From an uncultured bacterium (lineage in GTDB: Bacteria; Patescibacteriota; Gracilibacteria; Absconditabacterales; Absconditicoccaceae), in the NCBI GenBank assembly GCA_903904875.1, contig CAIVEC010000015.1, positions 1 through 54,861 of the forward strand: a stretch of DNA of 54,861 nucleotides. The letters run 5' to 3'. The notes under the pieces are model-generated. The model worked only from the letters and a program-made list of their open reading frames with translations, was not told where the DNA came from and did no database searches. The position numbers and the translations under genes were made by a program. This document shows, one piece after another, positions 9,814-20,839 of the stretch (positions are counted from its first letter, which is position 1; every line of letters starts with the position of its first letter).

Positions 9814-10206
9814 ATGATTGCAATTCCAAAATTACTTTTGTTGCGGACGGTGTTCTTTTTCCTTGTATGGGCTCTGCCTATGATCATTAATCCAAAGTTC
9901 AGTGTCGGGCTGATAGAGAAACTTACGAAGAATACGGAACTTTCATTCTTGTTAGGATTCATTCTATTGGTTATCGCGTTCTTGTATCTCTTGGTATATG
10001 TTAATTTGGATGGCACCTGGTATATGATGTTCTCTATCATCGGATATCTTACCTTGCTCAAATGAGCAGTTATGATGTCCCTGCCAAGGCATGCAGCTAA
10101 AAACGCAAAAAGAATGTATGGTACGGCTTCTATGACAAGGATTATGTGAATACTAACGCTTGTTGTAGCTGCATTTATTCTCCGAGCTACGCTTGTTAAA
10201 TTCTAA
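9814..10206 (+). CDS. 130-residue membrane protein, paralogue A
   Basis: First of three tandem paralogues of exactly 130 residues. Four predicted helices: RTVFFFLVWALPMII, LLGFILLVIAFLYLL, MFSIIGYLTLLKG and ILTLVVAAFILRA. Shared lines among the three are a PQLLLLR/PKLLLLR start, the FLFLSVY region, an FGYL(S/T)LLKG motif and a C-terminal helix. Function unknown. It starts 20 bases after the terminator. Confidence 0.75.
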
Positions 10207-10238
10207 TATCGTAGTTTTATTTTCTTATATATTTTCTC

Positions 10239-10631
10239 ATGTTTGCTTTTCCACAACTCCTTTTACTTCGGACAGCGTTCTTTATCCTGGCGTTCTGATT
10301 GCCGATGATTTTCGCTCCAAAGGTTTTCAAGTCTATCATAGAAAAAACTCTGAAAAATTTCGATATTGTCAGAGTCCGGGCGTTCATCACTATGCTCATC
10401 TGATTCCTGTTTTTGAGCGTCTATCAGAAATTCAATAATGGACGAGCTATGACATTTTCTATCTTCGGATATCTCTCATTGCTCAAGGGATTGATATTGC
10501 TCCGATTCCCAACTTGTGGACATGCTAAGTATAAACGGTTCTATTCAACCGTTACTGCTTCTGTTATCTTAGGTATCATCGTCGTACTTTTCGCTGCATT
10601 CCTTACCTGGATTGCATTGATAAAAATCTAA
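10239..10631 (+). CDS. 130-residue membrane protein, paralogue B
   Basis: Second copy, MFAFPQLLLLRTAFFIL..., four helices. Closer to paralogue C than to A (shared IGFLFLSVYQKF, FGY and RFP segments). TGA encodes the Gly of LAFGLPM and LIGFLF, positions also glycine in C. The 32-base T-rich spacer has no Shine-Dalgarno sequence. Confidence 0.75.
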
Positions 10632-10661
10632 TACTATTTTTTATCTGTTACTCTATATTCC

Positions 10662-11054
10662 ATGTTCACGTTTCCACAACTGCTCCTGCTTTTTTGGGCA
10701 TTAATCATCCTGGCTATGTGATTGCCGCTGCTTTTTGTCCCAAAAAAATTCAAACCAATCTTGGAAAGGATTCTGAAAAACTCTGATATCGTGAGAGTCT
10801 GGGCATTTCTTATGATGCTCATCTGATTCCTGTTTTTGAGTGTCTATCAGAAATTCGATAACGGATGGGCGATGATATTCCCTATTTTCGGATATATCGA
10901 ATTGCTCAAATGATTGACAACATTTCGATTCCCATCATGGGGACGGACAAAGTATAAATGGTTCTTCTCTAAACCTGTGCAATCATTCATCATGGGTATC
11001 CTGGTTATCCTTGTTGCAGTGTTTATTGCTTGGGTAGCGTTGATGAAGATCTAA
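10662..11054 (+). CDS. 130-residue membrane protein, paralogue C
   Basis: Third copy, MFTFPQLLLLFWALIIL..., same four-helix plan with YQKFDNGWAMIFPIFGY in the middle and a C-terminal helix ILVILVAVFIAWVAL. Four glycines are TGA. Closed by the terminator at 11075. The equal length of all three suggests recent duplication with constraint on size. Confidence 0.75.
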
Positions 11055-11074
11055 ATACAATAGTATTATACACT

Positions 11075-11100
11075 AAAAAGACGGTTTATGCCGTCTTTTT
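11075..11100. terminator. Terminator after the paralogue cluster
   Basis: AAAAAGACGG - TTTATG - CCGTCTTTTT, symmetric and active in either direction. Confidence 0.8.
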
Positions 11101-11122
11101 ATTTTAATACAATTTTATTGTA

Positions 11123-11150
11123 TTGACTTTATCTATTAAATTACTACGCT
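11123..11150 (+). promoter_or_regulatory. Candidate promoter of the RND export operon
   Basis: TTGACT, 16 bases, TACGCT; 40 bases before the AbrB-like gene. The -10 is weak. Confidence 0.4.
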
Positions 11151-11189
11151 AGTAAAACTTTTCCAACTTTTATTACTCAAAATTTACCT

Positions 11190-11405
11190 ATGACCTGTTC
11201 TGACCTCAAAGTGAAAATGCACGGCAAAGTCTCGGTCTGACCAAAATCTCAAGTCGTCATTCCTAAGGATGTAAGAGACCTTCTGAATATCAAACCTGGC
11301 GATGACTTGATGATCATTACCAAATGAGATATGGCGATCGCGATGATCAAAGCGGACGATGTTCCAAAATTTCTCCAATATATAAAATCTGAACTTGAAC
11401 AATAA
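11190..11405 (+). CDS. AbrB/MazE-type DNA-binding protein
   Basis: 71 residues with a SpoVT-AbrB swapped-hairpin domain. The core is GKVSVGPKSQVVIPKDVRDL then LNIKPGDDLMIITKGD, matching the family (K.S/G Q V V I P K..R..L.I..GD). First gene of the export operon, 24 bases before the lipoprotein adaptor, so it may regulate that operon. No toxin gene is adjacent, which argues against a simple MazE antitoxin. Two glycines are TGA. Confidence 0.82.
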
Positions 11406-11429
11406 TCTGATTTATATTCTTTGTTTTTC

Positions 11430-13139
11430 ATGATGAAAAAGATTCCCCTTATATTCTTCGTATCGTTTGCTCTTCTCTTTGTCACCGGATGCGGCAAACA
11501 AGTCGATGACACGGCATTGTCTACATGAACCGTGCAAGGATTCACCACTTCGTATGTGGTAGGAAGTTCACCGGCATTCCAGAAAGCGTTGTATGGAACC
11601 GTCATCGCCGATGACATCAAAAACGTTCTCACGAATAGGTGAGGCATTTTGGATTATATCGACTGTCAGCCAGGCAAGGAAGTCTATAAAGATACCATCA
11701 TCGCCAAGATAACACCGAATGAAGACGATGTTACGTATCAAAATTCAGCTATCCAGCTTTCTACCTTGCAAGAACAAGTGAATAATCTGACTACGATTTT
11801 CTCTATGACCGATGATACGCTTGCTTTGCAAAAATCCATCCTTCAAGACCAGTATGATAATAACGTCACGCTTCTGAATAATCTGAACAAATCACAAGAC
11901 TATAGCGCGTCAAGCATGAAGTACCAGGAACAATTATTGGATCAGCAATATGATTCTTTGAAAACTGCGAAGACCATAGATTTAGATAAAATGAAGACGA
12001 GCATTTTGAATGCATACAAACAATATCTCGTGATGATAAAAGATGCGTTGAAGAAAGTGAATGACGTATTCACCGCTTCGGCGTTTTCGGTTTCCGATAA
12101 GAATACTCAATTGAAACAAGAAGTGCTTTCAGAATATTCCAGACTACATAATGAATTATCCGATACCATGACAGCCGATCAATTTTCCCAATACCTGTCT
12201 GATATGTCGGATTTCATGGCTTTGGCTGCGAGCAGCGTCAATGCTTCGACACCATCGACCTCATTGCCTCAGGCGAGCAGTCTATGAGTTTCCATCGACT
12301 GATTGTATACTACATTCACTACCTTGGCGAGTACTTTCGTGGGAAGTAAATCCGCTTTCGATACTCTGGCTTCTTCGTATGATTCCGTGAAAAATACCTA
12401 TGCGACTCAGATAAAAAGCGCTGACATCAATTCAACTAACCTTGAAAACAATACTGCTAAGACGACAGCCTTGCAGCTCGAAAATCAGAAAGCAAGCTTG
12501 CAGCTTGCACAGAAGACGTTGGAAACGCAGCTCACTTCAGCTGATGATAACAAACAGCTCCAGCTTGCTAGCTTGAAGAATCAAGTGCTTACCTTGAAAC
12601 AGAATATAGCTGTCTTATCGAATTCCCTTGAAGGTGAGATCTTGTACGCTGATGTCGATGGAATCGTCAAGGCGAGAGTCGTCGGCGAAGATAATAAAGT
12701 CGCTCCAAATACTTTGCTTTGCCAGATCATGCCTACTTCGCCATGAAATCTCAGCTTGCAAGTATTCTCTTATACCCAGTTAGCTGTCGGCAGCAAAGTC
12801 GGCATCTATAACGATCAGTGAAAATTTCTTTGAACATGAACATTAGTGTACGAATATCCTTATAGAGATCCTGCGACGCAGAATTACATCTATGAAATCC
12901 CTGTATTGAAGTCTTCGCTCAAGGAGAATGAAAGAGTGTTGGTCACCTCTTCACAGCTCGCTGACCAGAATGATATACGGATACCTTTACAATACATCAG
13001 CCCGAGGCTCGAAGGTAATCTTGTTAGACGTAAAGTCGGATCGTGAATTCAGAATGTCTATGTGACCTTATGAAATATCGATGATAGTTATGTCCAGATT
13101 TTGAGCTGATTGAATATGTGAGACGAAATAGTGCAATAA
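11430..13139 (+). CDS. Lipoprotein membrane-fusion (adaptor) protein of an RND-type exporter
   Basis: 569 residues. Signal peptide MMKKIPLIFFVSFALLFVTG-C with a lipobox (VTGC). A very long alpha-helical hairpin follows (residues about 95-400; Gln/Ala/Leu/Ser heptads), then a lipoyl/barrel segment EGEILYADVDGIVKARVVGE typical of HlyD/AcrA adaptors, and a C-terminal barrel (QILSGLNMGDEIVQ). The hairpin is much longer than in AcrA, suggesting it bridges a wide cell-envelope gap. It pairs with the RND permease downstream. Confidence 0.8.
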
Positions 13140-13162
13140 GTTTTTAATTCTATTTTTTTGTG

Positions 13163-13984
13163 ATGCTGAATCTTGATTTCATTAAACAACTTGAAGATCC
13201 ATATTATCTTCCTCCTAGGGAAGAAGTTCTTGTACAAACCAAAAAATGATTATGGGATGAATTGGATAAATATGATCGGAAAGAAGGGAAAATATGATGT
13301 GAAATAATAACTCAAGAACTCATTGAGATGCTTTCTTCTCATCTTTCTTCTCATATTGAATGAAATAATATCATCAAGATTCTGGAAGTATGAGCTGGCA
13401 ATGGAAAACTTGCTTATTTTCTGCAAAAGAATTTGAATCAAAAATGTGCGGATGCATTCGATTATCTCGCTGTGGATTATTGATTGGATGAACGGAAGAA
13501 TTCTTTGCCTATCGTTCAGAATATATATGCACAAGATGCGCTTAATGCATATAAACCTAATATCATCATTGCATCTTGGCTTGATTTTCATCCATATAAT
13601 CTATTACCTCCTGAGTTTAGGTCAAAATTGGATAAATTTGTTTCTAGTCCAAATAAATGAGAGTCCTCGTTAGAAGAAAAAGAAATGTGTAACTTATATA
13701 ATGAGAAGAGAAGTGGTCCTGATATTACTCATTATCGAAGGAATACTCCTAGTGTCAAAGAATATATCCTTATCTGACCTTTTTCTTGTACGTGAGATTT
13801 GGAAAAAACATATGGATTGCATTTTTTATCAAAAGATCCTCTTGAAAATCCTGTTTGGTTACAAGACTGATTTATTAAAACAAAATTGGATATACCGACA
13901 TATAATAGAACAAATCTTTTATTTTGATTTGGTAGTGAAAAAGAAAATTCTGAAGTATATTCGTTCAAGAGAAAAAATATTTAA
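13163..13984 (+). CDS. SAM-dependent methyltransferase-like protein
   Basis: 273 residues. Motif I reads IKILEVGAGNGKLAYFL, followed by an acidic motif II (YLAVDYGLDE) and a motif IV-like NIIIASWLDFHP, consistent with a Rossmann methyltransferase. The C-terminal half (PSVKEYILIGPFSCTGD...) is not a family I recognise. It is embedded between the adaptor and the RND permease (gaps 23 and 16 bases), so it may modify the exported substrate or a component; that is inference. Many TGA glycines. Confidence 0.65.
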
Positions 13985-14000
13985 ATAATATATTGTAATT

Positions 14001-17000
14001 ATGATCAATTTTTTAAAGAAGAATAAAGTGGCGATATTGGTGTTTACCGTATTTATCTGAATATACGGAGCATTCAGCGTTTTTACGATACCCAAAGAGG
14101 CGCAGCCATCGGTGAATATCCCGTACTACTATATCAGCTTCAGTTATTTGGGCGCTGATCCTTCTTCGATAGAGGAGCAAGTGGTCATCCCTTTGGAACA
14201 GAAAATAAAATCGGTCACGAATATAGATAAGATCACCTCATCGTGCTATTATAATTTCGGAACCATACTTGTGCAATTCACTACCGCCAAAAGCGATGTC
14301 GATGCGACCAATGATCTGAAAGCCGCTATAGATCAGGTGTATCCGACGCTCCCAACTGACGTGAATTATCCTACGGTCAAGAAAATATCCGTCAGCGATA
14401 CGCCTGTGTATTCGTTTTCTGTCGCAGGGAATGTCCCTACGCAAGTCATGTATGACAGACTCAAATCATTGGAAGATCAGCTCAAGTCTGTTGCGTGAGT
14501 TTCCGACATCAACATCATCGGAAAACCTGTCAAAGAAGTTAAGCTTACCTTTGATGCACAGAAGCTGGCCGTCTTGGATATGGATTTCTCTATGATAGTC
14601 GGTCAGCTGAAAAGCGCTTTCGTAAAGTTTCCGGTAGATAAGAAAGACGTTGCCGGCAAATTATATTCATTCGAAATAACCAACTATGAAACCAATCTGA
14701 CGTGATTGATTGAACAGCTCAAAGATTATGACCTGCTTGATGTCGCTGGCAAGTCCATCAAACTCAGAGATATCGCAAGCGTATATATAGGATATAAGCA
14801 ACAGGATAAGAAATCGTTCGTCATCACCAATATCAATGGTAGTGATACGCAGAACGCGCTTTCCTTCCAGATAAAAAAATCTCCTGGCTATAGCCTGGAC
14901 ACCTTCGTAGATGAACTGAAAGCTGTTGTCACTGCATATGCTAAAACCACTCCTGATCTCAACTATACAGAGACCTTGTCTCAGAAAGAAAGCATCCAAA
15001 GGACCTATGGATTATTCATGGAAAATTTCCGAGAAACAGCGCTTTTGGTATTTTGTATCATTCTTCTATTTCTCGGATGGAGATCTTCATGGTTGATCAT
15101 GCTGTCGTTCCTTATCGTGTATTTAGGCAATTTCATCTATCTCAAATCTATAGGATATAGTTTCAATAATATTGTCTCGTTCGCCTTAATCCTGGTGCTG
15201 TGAATCATGATAGATAACCTGATTGTGATCACGCAGTGAATTGTCGTCGGCCTGCAAAAGTTTGCAGGCAATATCCGGGAAGCAATAAAAGATTCCATTC
15301 ATAACTACGGCAAAGCGATATTTTTCTGAACATTGACGACGATTGTCATCTTCATTCCGCTCTATTTTTGATTGACGTGAATCATGGGCGAGTATATCAA
15401 AGCGATGCCGATAACCATCATCTCCAATCTGGCTATTTCGCTGGTTGTGACCATGTTCATGCTACCCGTGCTTGCTTTGTTCTTCTTCAAATCATGACAA
15501 GTATATGTCTCTCCGCCATCGTTGTCGTTTCTGGAGAAGACCGGCGTGAAATTCGCTGATCGATGGCATCGTAGGAATCAAACGAGATGGTGATCCAGAT
15601 GAATTATTTTCTGATTCCTTGCATTCTTTGTCTGAGCTTTATCGCTCATACCTTTGTGAATAGTCAAATTCTCGTTCATGGGAAATATAGATTCCAATAA
15701 TGTTTGGATGAATCTCAAATATGCGCCGTGAATCAGTATGGCTGACAATCAGGAATATACTTCTAAAATCGCACATGCGACGTTGAAATATTTCCAGACC
15801 GTCATGTCCGGCGTGGTCAAGGATATCACTATCGATCTCGGACAATGATATTCTTTGAAATGAGCATGAGGCGCAGGCAATAATGTAAGCTCATTCACCA
15901 TGAGGCTTGTCGATACCACGAAAAGGAACATCAAATCTTTCCAAATAGTCGAGAAGATGCAGAAGGAATTACTGGTCGCCTTGGAACAGAAATATGCTTT
16001 TCTGCAGGATGCCTCCATCTTCACGCTCCAGGCATGAGCCGGTTCGGGAAAACCTATAAGCTTCAATATCGTCGGTGACGATTATCAGAAAATCAATGAC
16101 TACGTCCAAGAGATATTACCTTATATCAAAGCCATTCCTGGCGTTTATAATGTTGGAATATCCATCGAATATACGAACGGAAAAATCGTCTATGTCCTTG
16201 ATGAGAATAAAGCTAAATCGCTTGGCATCACGAGTATGTCTTCCGTTTCATCGTTGATCGCACTCAAAAACGCAGGATATGAATCCAATGGCGTCAAGAT
16301 AAAAGAATTCTCCGATTTCGGCAGCGATACGTTATCGTTGAATGCATTCTTATCGACTGACTTGTCGGTAGAACAAACGAAAATAGGAAAAGTCACCTTG
16401 GACCAGATCATCAGCAAAAAAGAATTACAGCCGGAGATCAATGCGATTACGAGAGAAGACGGTAAAAGATGTATATCCATTCAGGCCGACAAGACTAATA
16501 GTGCAGTGTTGACTGATATCACTACGGCGATTGATAAGGTCATCAAAAATCATCCTTTGCCTGATGGATTACAGAAGACAACTTGATGAGATGCAGCCTC
16601 GCTGACACAAGCTTCGCAGGATTTAAGCAAAGCCATGCTTATCTGACTCATCCTTATGATCCTCGTGTTGATCATCCAATTCAATAATATCAAATATTCC
16701 ATCGTCATCGTTTCCAGCGTATTCTTGACGATAGGATGAACTATTGTCATTCTCGCTATCACCTGATATGATCTTACGTTTCCAGCGATGATAGGAATCT
16801 TCTGAGTCATGGGAGTCTGAGTGAATCAGGCATTGATCCATATCGAGGATTTTAAATATTACTATCAGGAGAAATGACTTTCCGTCGTAGATAGTTTCCA
16901 GCAGAGCATCGCGGAAAGATTCATTCCGATCTTTCTGACGAAATTGACGACCATCATCTGATTGCTTATTTTGGCCATGAAAGACGAATTATTCTGATCA

Positions 17001-17114
17001 ATGGCGATAGGATTCATCTGATGATTGATTGTATCGTTCTTCATCACGTTATTGTATATCCCTTCACTGATGAATTTGGTGTCTAGAAAGTATTACAGAC
17101 AAAAAGAAGAATAA
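14001..17114 (+). CDS. RND-family efflux permease
   Basis: 1037 residues, the normal size of AcrB/MMPL-type transporters. The N-terminal helix is followed by PKEAQPSVNIPYYYISFSY and GADPSSIEEQVVIPLEQ, a standard RND porter start. Further on are VLGIMIDNLIVI in the TM4 region (family GxxxDN/DD proton-relay area), repeated porter domains, and a second TM block from AMLIGLILMILVLIIQF. Proton-driven export of an unknown substrate with the adjacent lipoprotein adaptor. Stretches have many TGA glycines (GQGYSLKGAGGAGNN). Confidence 0.9.
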
Positions 17115-17138
17115 AATTTTACCTATCCTCTTGATGAT

Positions 17139-17762
17139 ATGCTGATTATAAAAAATGGTGAAATTATACATGATGTCTCTGAATTGCCTGAATTCAAATT
17201 TTTTGTAGAAAGCAAAAAAAACGATATCACTAACGCTCTTCTGCTGAAACCCATGTTTCTCCAAGAAAGATTGAAGGAGATAAGACAGCAGATCATACAA
17301 GAGAGCTTTAAATATATCTGAAAACCGAGCATTGAATATCGTGGTCCTGATTCTGGTATGGACGAAAGTGGATTCGGATGCTCTGGTTTCATAACGTTTC
17401 TTCTGAAAAAATTTGGTTTGAATATTGATTGAATAGGTCACGTCAACGAATATTTCGATGCTTATGGTGTTTCGGTCCATGAGGATGCTGTATTGCCTTG
17501 AGACTTGATATTCTTCTCTTGGGATGGATATGTACCTCTCCATATGTGATTGATGATTTCCGATAAAGAATACATCCATGCGCCTTGAAGAAATAGTCAG
17601 GTGAAAATAACCAGAATAAAGAAAAAAAATATAGCGAATACTTCCGGAAATATCATATACACCAAAAGTCCAATATGATTCAAAAGAATAGTATTACACG
17701 TCAAGGACTGATTCGATTACAATAAAAAGCAAAATGGAAAAAGATATAATAAAATTATCTAA
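17139..17762 (+). CDS. NlpC/P60-family cysteine peptidase
   Basis: 207 residues. The catalytic Cys lies in DESGFGCSGFITFLLKKFG and the His in PLHMGLMISDKEYIHAPG, the normal NlpC/P60 order; PGDLIFFSW between them is typical. Such enzymes cut cell-wall peptide stems. No clear signal peptide, so either intracellular or exported otherwise. Last gene of the RND operon (24-base gap), suggesting a link between this exporter and the cell wall. Confidence 0.82.
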
Positions 17763-17823
17763 TTTTTGCATTCCATATCATCATAAATAACATTTTCTTG
17801 TAAAAACTTACTGATTCATTACC

Positions 17824-17845
17824 TTTAAGGTTAATTTAAGGTGAT
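17824..17845 (+). promoter_or_regulatory. 11-bp direct repeat, OmpR/PhoB-type operator
   Basis: TTTAAGGTTAA immediately followed by TTTAAGGTGAT. Two 7-base words in an 11-base period is the usual geometry of OmpR/PhoB response-regulator sites. A TATATAG -10 follows five bases later, as at promoters activated from a site replacing the -35. Confidence 0.5.
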
Positions 17846-17888
17846 TCTTTATATAGTAGCATATTTTTTTTATTTTTTATTATTCAGG

Positions 17889-18128
17889 ATGACTACAAAA
17901 AATATTATGGATAAGGTAAAAGATTTTTTTACCGTTAAAAACTCTCTTATAGTCATTATTTGTCTTCTTGTGGTTATATTGATCTTCCAAAATATCCATA
18001 GGTATGGATGACATCAATATCATCGTAATTCCGGCTGATCTATAACTAGTTCTCGTGGAATGTGACTCCCTGGAATGTGATGAGAAATGATGTGATGAGG
18101 ATATGCTGGTAGAAGATGAGGAAATTAA
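17889..18128 (+). CDS. Small membrane protein with Gly/Met/Arg-rich tail
   Basis: 79 residues. One helix (LIVIICLLVVILIF, about 20-33) then a His/Gly tail (RYGGHQYH) and a Gly/Met-rich end (GMGLPGMGGEMMGGG). About ten glycines are encoded by TGA, the densest cluster in the window; the standard code would leave nothing recognisable. It sits between the OmpR-like box and the MacA-like gene, so it may be a partner or substrate of that exporter, or bind metal through Met/His. No family recognised. Confidence 0.65.
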
Positions 18129-18196
18129 TATTAATATATTCAGAATAAGAGTATATTATTTTTATGTAAAAGATTTTTAATTTAATAAAACATATA

Positions 18197-20041
18197 ATGA
18201 ATATAAATGAAATTTCTAAAAAAACGTGGGAAATAATCAAAAACCATAAACGATACGTACTTACTGTTGCTGTTCTTCTTATCTTGGTAGTGATATGATT
18301 TTTTTCTTCAACTACTACCACGACGACAGCTACCACGCAGACCTATACGGTTGCGAGCGGCACTATCGAGAATACGCTCAAGCTTATCTGAACTACGAAG
18401 ATAACAAATATGCAGACGCTTGTTTTCTGAACCGAAGGCAAGGTCGCAAAAGTCTATGTGAAAGAAGGCGATAAGGTGAAAGCAGGCCAGCTTCTGGCTG
18501 AACTTGATAAAAAACAACTTTCCATTAGTCTTTCCCAGCAGTCATTGAGTATCCAGAATGCAAGGATAAATTACGATAAGCTTTTGAATCAATATACTGA
18601 TGCTGATATAGCTAAAGCTCAGAATGACGTCAATAGCGCGAAAAGCAAATTGAATATAGCTAAACAGCAATTAGCTGATATGTCTCTGGATCAATGAAAA
18701 AATATTTCAACCCAAGGTAATATAGCACAAACTAATATCATTTTTTCTAAGTCTATAGTTCCAAAAGGCAATGATATTCTGCAAGATATCCATGATGTCA
18801 TGTTTGGTGACCAAAAAGACTATATCTCTCTTAGAAGTCCTTGAAACTGGGTGTCTGCACAAAGCTATTATTCTCAAAGCAATGCTTATTATCAGCAATT
18901 TACAACAACTCTTTCATCTGTAGAATCAACTACTACAACTACACTTCAATCAATCCAGGATCTCCAGGATAAATCAAATCAGTTTTTAAATGCTCTTTCT
19001 GCTACCTTGGATAATCTTGTCGCTGCTATCAACGATTCTTTAGTCTCTGTTGATTTGTCACAAGTCACTCTGGATGATACTGCATTGACTCCTCTGAAAG
19101 CAGATAATTCTTCGGTTTTGTCTTTGAGGTCGACCTTAAACACTAATATATCATCATTACAAAATTCTGATACTACCATCCAAAGCAAAAAAGATGAAAT
19201 AAGTACTGATGAAACACAACTAAAAACGTATCAACAGACATTGCAGGATATGGAAAGCTGACCTGATTCCAATACGAGGATACTTCAATCAAATTCTATC
19301 AAACAATCACAGCTCAGTTATGAACAGACTTCCCAACAGCTGGATAATTATCAGATTATAGCTCCTTTTGATGGAACTGTTGATACCGTAGGATTCAAAG
19401 TTGGCGATACTGTTTCCTCTAATGCAGGTACTTCCGCTGATGGTATAACCGTATCCAATCCTGATGCGTATGAAGTAAATATGCTCATTGATCAGATAGA
19501 TATCGTCAAAGTGGAGCCAGGACTACCTGTAGAGATCACGTTTGATGCGTATCCTGATTATCTCATCACCTGAACTATCAGCAGTATAGATCCGACACCG
19601 GTCACTAGTGCTGGAGTGGTTTCTTATGCTGCGAAAATCAATCTTCAAAAGACTGACGGAAAAAAGATATATGACAGTATGTCGGCGAATATCAAAGTCA
19701 TCATTAATCATAAAGAAGGTATATTGGTCCTACCGACGGCAGCTATCCAGACGAGCGGTGATCAAACTTTTGTGTGGACTCAACAATGAACAAAAGATAT
19801 TTCAATCGGTATAACTGATTGAACACAAACGGAGATTTTGAGCTGATTACAAGTAGGTGATATTGTTTCCGCTAAAGAATATCAGGTGCAAACTGCTACA
19901 CAATCAAGTAGTCTATTCCAACAAAATAGAAGTAGTTCTAGTAGTACGTGAAGTTCTTGAACAAGGACTTCATCAGCATCATCAACTCAATCATTTAGAA
20001 TGTTGCAAGGCGCTGGAGGTGGCGGTCCTGGATGAGATTAA
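18197..20041 (+). CDS. MacA-like periplasmic adaptor protein
   Basis: 614 residues. N-terminal anchor helix (VLTVAVLLILVVIGFF), first lipoyl half TEGKVAKVYVKEGDKVKAGQ, a long coiled-coil hairpin (about residues 100-385), second lipoyl half YQIIAPFDGTVDTVGFKVGD, a beta barrel (VEPGLPVEITFDAYPD), and a membrane-proximal domain. The C-terminus carries an unusual Ser/Thr then Gly-rich tail (QGAGGGGPGGD). It links to the ATPase and permease that follow (24- and 39-base gaps). Confidence 0.86.
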
Positions 20042-20065
20042 TTTTTACTTGTAGAAAATCTGTAC

Positions 20066-20800
20066 ATGATAGAACTCAAACATATCAAAAAAGATTATCT
20101 GAGCGGCAAGGAGGTAATGACTAAAGCATTGCAAGGTGTCGATCTGACCATCAAGGATGGTGACTTTTTTGCAATCATGTGACCTTCCGGATCGGGGAAA
20201 TCGACGTTGATGAATATCATCTGACTTTTAGATACTCCGACGCATGGAGAATACATCCTTGATGGAGTAAAGCTCCCTGAAATGACAGAAAACGAAAAAG
20301 CGCAATTGCGTTCAAGAAAAATCTGATTCGTATTCCAGGCGTTCAATCTGATTCCTAGGATGAAGGTTATAGATCAGGTCATGCTTCCTCTGTTTTATCA
20401 ATGAGTGCCAAGATGAGATGAACATGAAAGAGCGATAGGTGCTTTGACGAAAGTATGATTGGCGCATAAAGTTCATAGCAAGCCTAATGAGCTCTCTGGA
20501 TGAGAGCAGCAAAGGATAGCTATCGCACGTGCGATAGTGACTAATCCTACCTTGATACTTGCTGATGAGCCGACAGGAAATCTTGATACCAAGACAAGTA
20601 TCGAAATCATGAATATTTTCACGAAGTTGAATAAAGAAGGAAAGACAATCGTTATGGTTACGCATGAGCATGATATTGCCGCTTTCGCAAAACATAATGT
20701 GCATATGAGGGATGGATTGATAGAAAGAGTCCATATCAATGAAGAAAAGAAAATCAAAAACGCTTGAAATTCAAAAATTCAAGCTGCAGACAAAATATAA
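20066..20800 (+). CDS. ABC transporter ATPase, MacB/LolD type
   Basis: 244 residues. Walker [11 protein letters not shown]-loop VFQAFNL, signature [14 protein letters not shown], Walker [13 protein letters not shown] and switch VTHEHD are all present. By my count 8 of 20 glycines are TGA, including the first G of Walker A and the second G of the signature, direct proof of UGA = Gly. It powers the adjacent MacB-type permease. Confidence 0.94.
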
Positions 20801-20839
20801 AACGATAAAAAATATTTTATATTTAATAGTAGGAAAAAT

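Noticed and set aside
11190-11405. MazE-type antitoxin of a toxin-antitoxin pair
   Set aside because: No adjacent toxin-sized gene with MazF or other toxin motifs; the next gene is the lipoprotein adaptor.
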